NCBI RefSeq assembly: GCF_000741695.1
Contig: NZ_JGZK01000004.1
Span: 144,375-208,374, forward strand
Reading direction: 5' to 3'
Length of the DNA stretch: 64,000 nt
Origin: Bifidobacterium reuteri DSM 23975
Lineage (GTDB): Bacteria; Actinomycetota; Actinomycetes; Actinomycetales; Bifidobacteriaceae
Numbering within the stretch: position 1 is the first letter of the stretch; each line of letters starts with the position of its first letter. Shown here in pieces: positions 62,345 to 64,000 of this stretch. The notes beneath the pieces were generated by a model. It was given only the letters and a program-made list of their open reading frames with translations. It made no database searches and was not told the origin of the DNA. A program made the position numbers and the translations under genes.

Positions 62345-63243
62345 TGGTAACGCGCGCCTAGCGCGTATGGCGCGTCATGCACGGTCCGCGCCCCTCGTCC
62401 CGCAAGGTTTCCTGCGGATACCCTGAACCGCACCCCGATTGTTGGACTGAAGTAATTCAGATTCAATGATTGGAGGTGCGGTTTCTCATATGTAGGGATC
62501 ACAGTCGTCATTATGTCGATGAGTTCATGCGCGCCGTCGTCGGCGCGATTCGCGAGGGTGCCAGCAAAGCCTTCCTCGCGGGAAACCTCTTTGCTCTGTT
62601 AAACCAGCTTTGGCATAAGAGGCGAATTGGTGGGGCGGGGTTTCCCAGGAAATCAATCCATTCAGAACTTTCGCTGATTAACCCATGTCGATTCTGGCTC
62701 AACAGAGCCAAACCTTTTGTTTTGGCCTGACTGAGCCGATCGTCACGCAACGCATCGGTGATGTCGTCCCTCCGCCGAAACCAGCCAACACCTTCACGGA
62801 CCATTTCACCGTGACGGGCGACAGCCGCCGACAACTCATCACCATACGTACCGCGTAACGCTCGACGCACAGCACCCCACGCACGCGACGCACACCCCTT
62901 TCTCCGCACTCGGCCGCGCGCGCAACACGCCATTTGCGGTACGATGCGCCGATTCAACGTTTTTCGAGCTGTTGTACCGCAGCAGTGTGTCCCGACAGCC
63001 GAAGCAAACGTTTTCAATCCGTATCGAGACAATACGCCTGTTTCAAAAACCGCGGAAACAAGCCGTTTCTGGCGCATGAGCGAAAATCGACCACCCTCAA
63101 CCCTGCGGTACGATACACGAAAAACACGCGATTTCGCACATCGTACCGCGTCTTCTTGTGCACAACACGCTAAAAAGAGCTTTCTGAGGATTTCGTACCG
63201 CAGTCATATGCCACGCACCCATCACGAGCATCACCCACCGCAG
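62345..63243. other. Repeat-rich intergenic region
   Basis: No supported gene. A stem GAACCGCACC / GGTGCGGTTT encloses an inner hairpin (about 62426-62485). At least seven copies of a CTGCGGTACGA-like word follow in both directions (cores near 62848, 62937, 62974, 63106, 63143, 63195, 63258). The first two plus/minus pairs of the main group have equal 37-nt spacing and lie 169 nt apart. A minus-strand frame at 62511-63077 has no coding features. Confidence 0.6.
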
Positions 63244-64000
63244 TCACAGGCCACATCGTACAGCGCTGCACCACACTATAAGTGATTCCGTATGGGACAA
63301 AACCTGGTGGTCTGTCTCACTAATATATTGGAGGCTTCTGCTGTTTTCGTGGGTTAGTTGGTGGGTTGGGGGTAGTCGGATGTCGAGGCCGCCGCATCGG
63401 AGCATGATCAGGCTGATGAGGTTGTCGACGTGGTGGAAGCCGTAGGCCATGCGGATGGTGACCTTGATGCGGTTGTTGAACGCCTCGAGCCTGGCGTTGG
63501 AGTACCCGAGTTCGATGGTGCGCAGGATGTCGGGGCGGCGTCTCCTGATCTTTTTGGAGAGTTCGGCGATTTCGGGGATGCGGCTGTGGGACGCCCAGAA
63601 CACCCAGCGTTTGAGTTCCGCGGTGGCCTGTCCGATGGGGTGTTTGAGCAGGTTCCTCAACAGTTCCTTGAGCTGCCAGGCGCGGTAGAGCTGTCCCTTG
63701 GGATCCGTGTTTCCCAATGCGGTGAGGGATTCGTCCTGACGGTCGGTCAATTGGTCGGGGTTCTTCAGGACCGCGTATTTGACGCCGCGCATGCGCTTGA
63801 CGCCCTCCTGGTCGCCGCCGCGCCTCGCGTCGTTCCACAGGCGCTTCCTCACCTTGTCGAGCGCGTCGGTCATCCAGCTGACGATGTGGAACCCGTCGAG
63901 CACGCGCTCGGCGTTCGGGCACCACTGGCTAACGCATGAGTCGATCCACTTCGCGCCGTCGCCGGTGACGACCCGGATGGAGGCGCGCTGCTCGTCGGTG
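63244..64000 (-). mobile_element. ISL3-type transposase (5' end beyond window)
   Basis: The frame enters from the right edge and ends at 63244, about 252 codons visible. Catalytic-core features: VTGDGAKWIDSCVSQWCPNA, then RVLDGFHIVSWM. The C-terminal helical part includes ELGYSNARLEAFNNRIKVTI and RMAYGFHHVDN, typical of ISL3-family transposases. The last ~35 residues look unlike the family, so the true IS end may fall around 63.25-63.35 kb; I could not identify the terminal repeat. The element sits in a repeat-rich region after pgm. Confidence 0.85.

Noticed and set aside
62511..63077. A 188-codon minus-strand frame before the ISL3 copy
   Set aside because: No domain, no ribosome site, Arg-rich composition, overlaps the CTGCGGTACGA repeats.

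Overview
The window looks like a chromosomal segment of a high-GC Gram-positive gut actinobacterium, most probably Bifidobacterium longum or a close relative. The evidence is the GC-rich codon usage, the actinobacterial serC, lysS and serS, the glucose PTS / MFS glucose permease / phosphoglucomutase neighbourhood, DUF4037/DUF4125 proteins, and LPxTG and lipoprotein surface proteins. The species call is inference from recalled gene content; no search was run.

Layout. 1-7 kb: two secreted peptidoglycan hydrolases (NlpC/P60, cut by the window edge, and CHAP), serC, a DUF2530 protein, a histidine-kinase-like protein that lacks the phospho-acceptor His, a frameshifted phoU, a 19-bp repeat array and gpm. 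7-20 kb: a UbiA prenyltransferase, two MFS transporters, lysS, tRNA-Pro(CGG), a 1195-residue wall-anchored PAP2 phosphatase/5'-nucleotidase fusion, and a DUF4037-DUF4125 pair. 20-27 kb: an alpha/beta hydrolase, a frameshifted membrane protein and a PspC protein on one strand, divergent from a PspC-type histidine kinase and LuxR-type regulator. 27-32 kb: galE and a three-gene sugar ABC transporter.

32-38 kb is accessory DNA. It holds three geometric repeat arrays, then two nested island units downstream of tRNA-Ser(TGA). Copies of the tRNA 3' end at about 32.76 and 33.63 kb mark the unit boundaries. The larger unit carries two toxin-antitoxin modules. 38-52 kb: a membrane protein, serS, and a type I restriction-modification locus (hsdM, hsdS, hsdR). 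Six unfamiliar genes on the opposite strand split that locus; four of them form a tight operon (DUF4417 first) behind a structured leader that appears to hide the first ribosome binding site.

52-64 kb: a diacylglycerol-kinase-like protein, a complete PTS operon (EIIBCA, BglG-type antiterminator, HPr, EI), a divergent MFS glucose permease, pgm, a repeat-rich gap and a truncated ISL3-type transposase.

The sugar genes appear to be wired together. The only RNA antiterminator target I find lies in front of the MFS permease, not the PTS operon. A near-identical 16-bp palindromic box sits in front of both pgm and the ABC-transporter binding protein. The other recurring theme is non-coding: several intergenic arrays have unrelated sequences but share one geometry, with fixed-period units inverted around a centre or alternating in direction.
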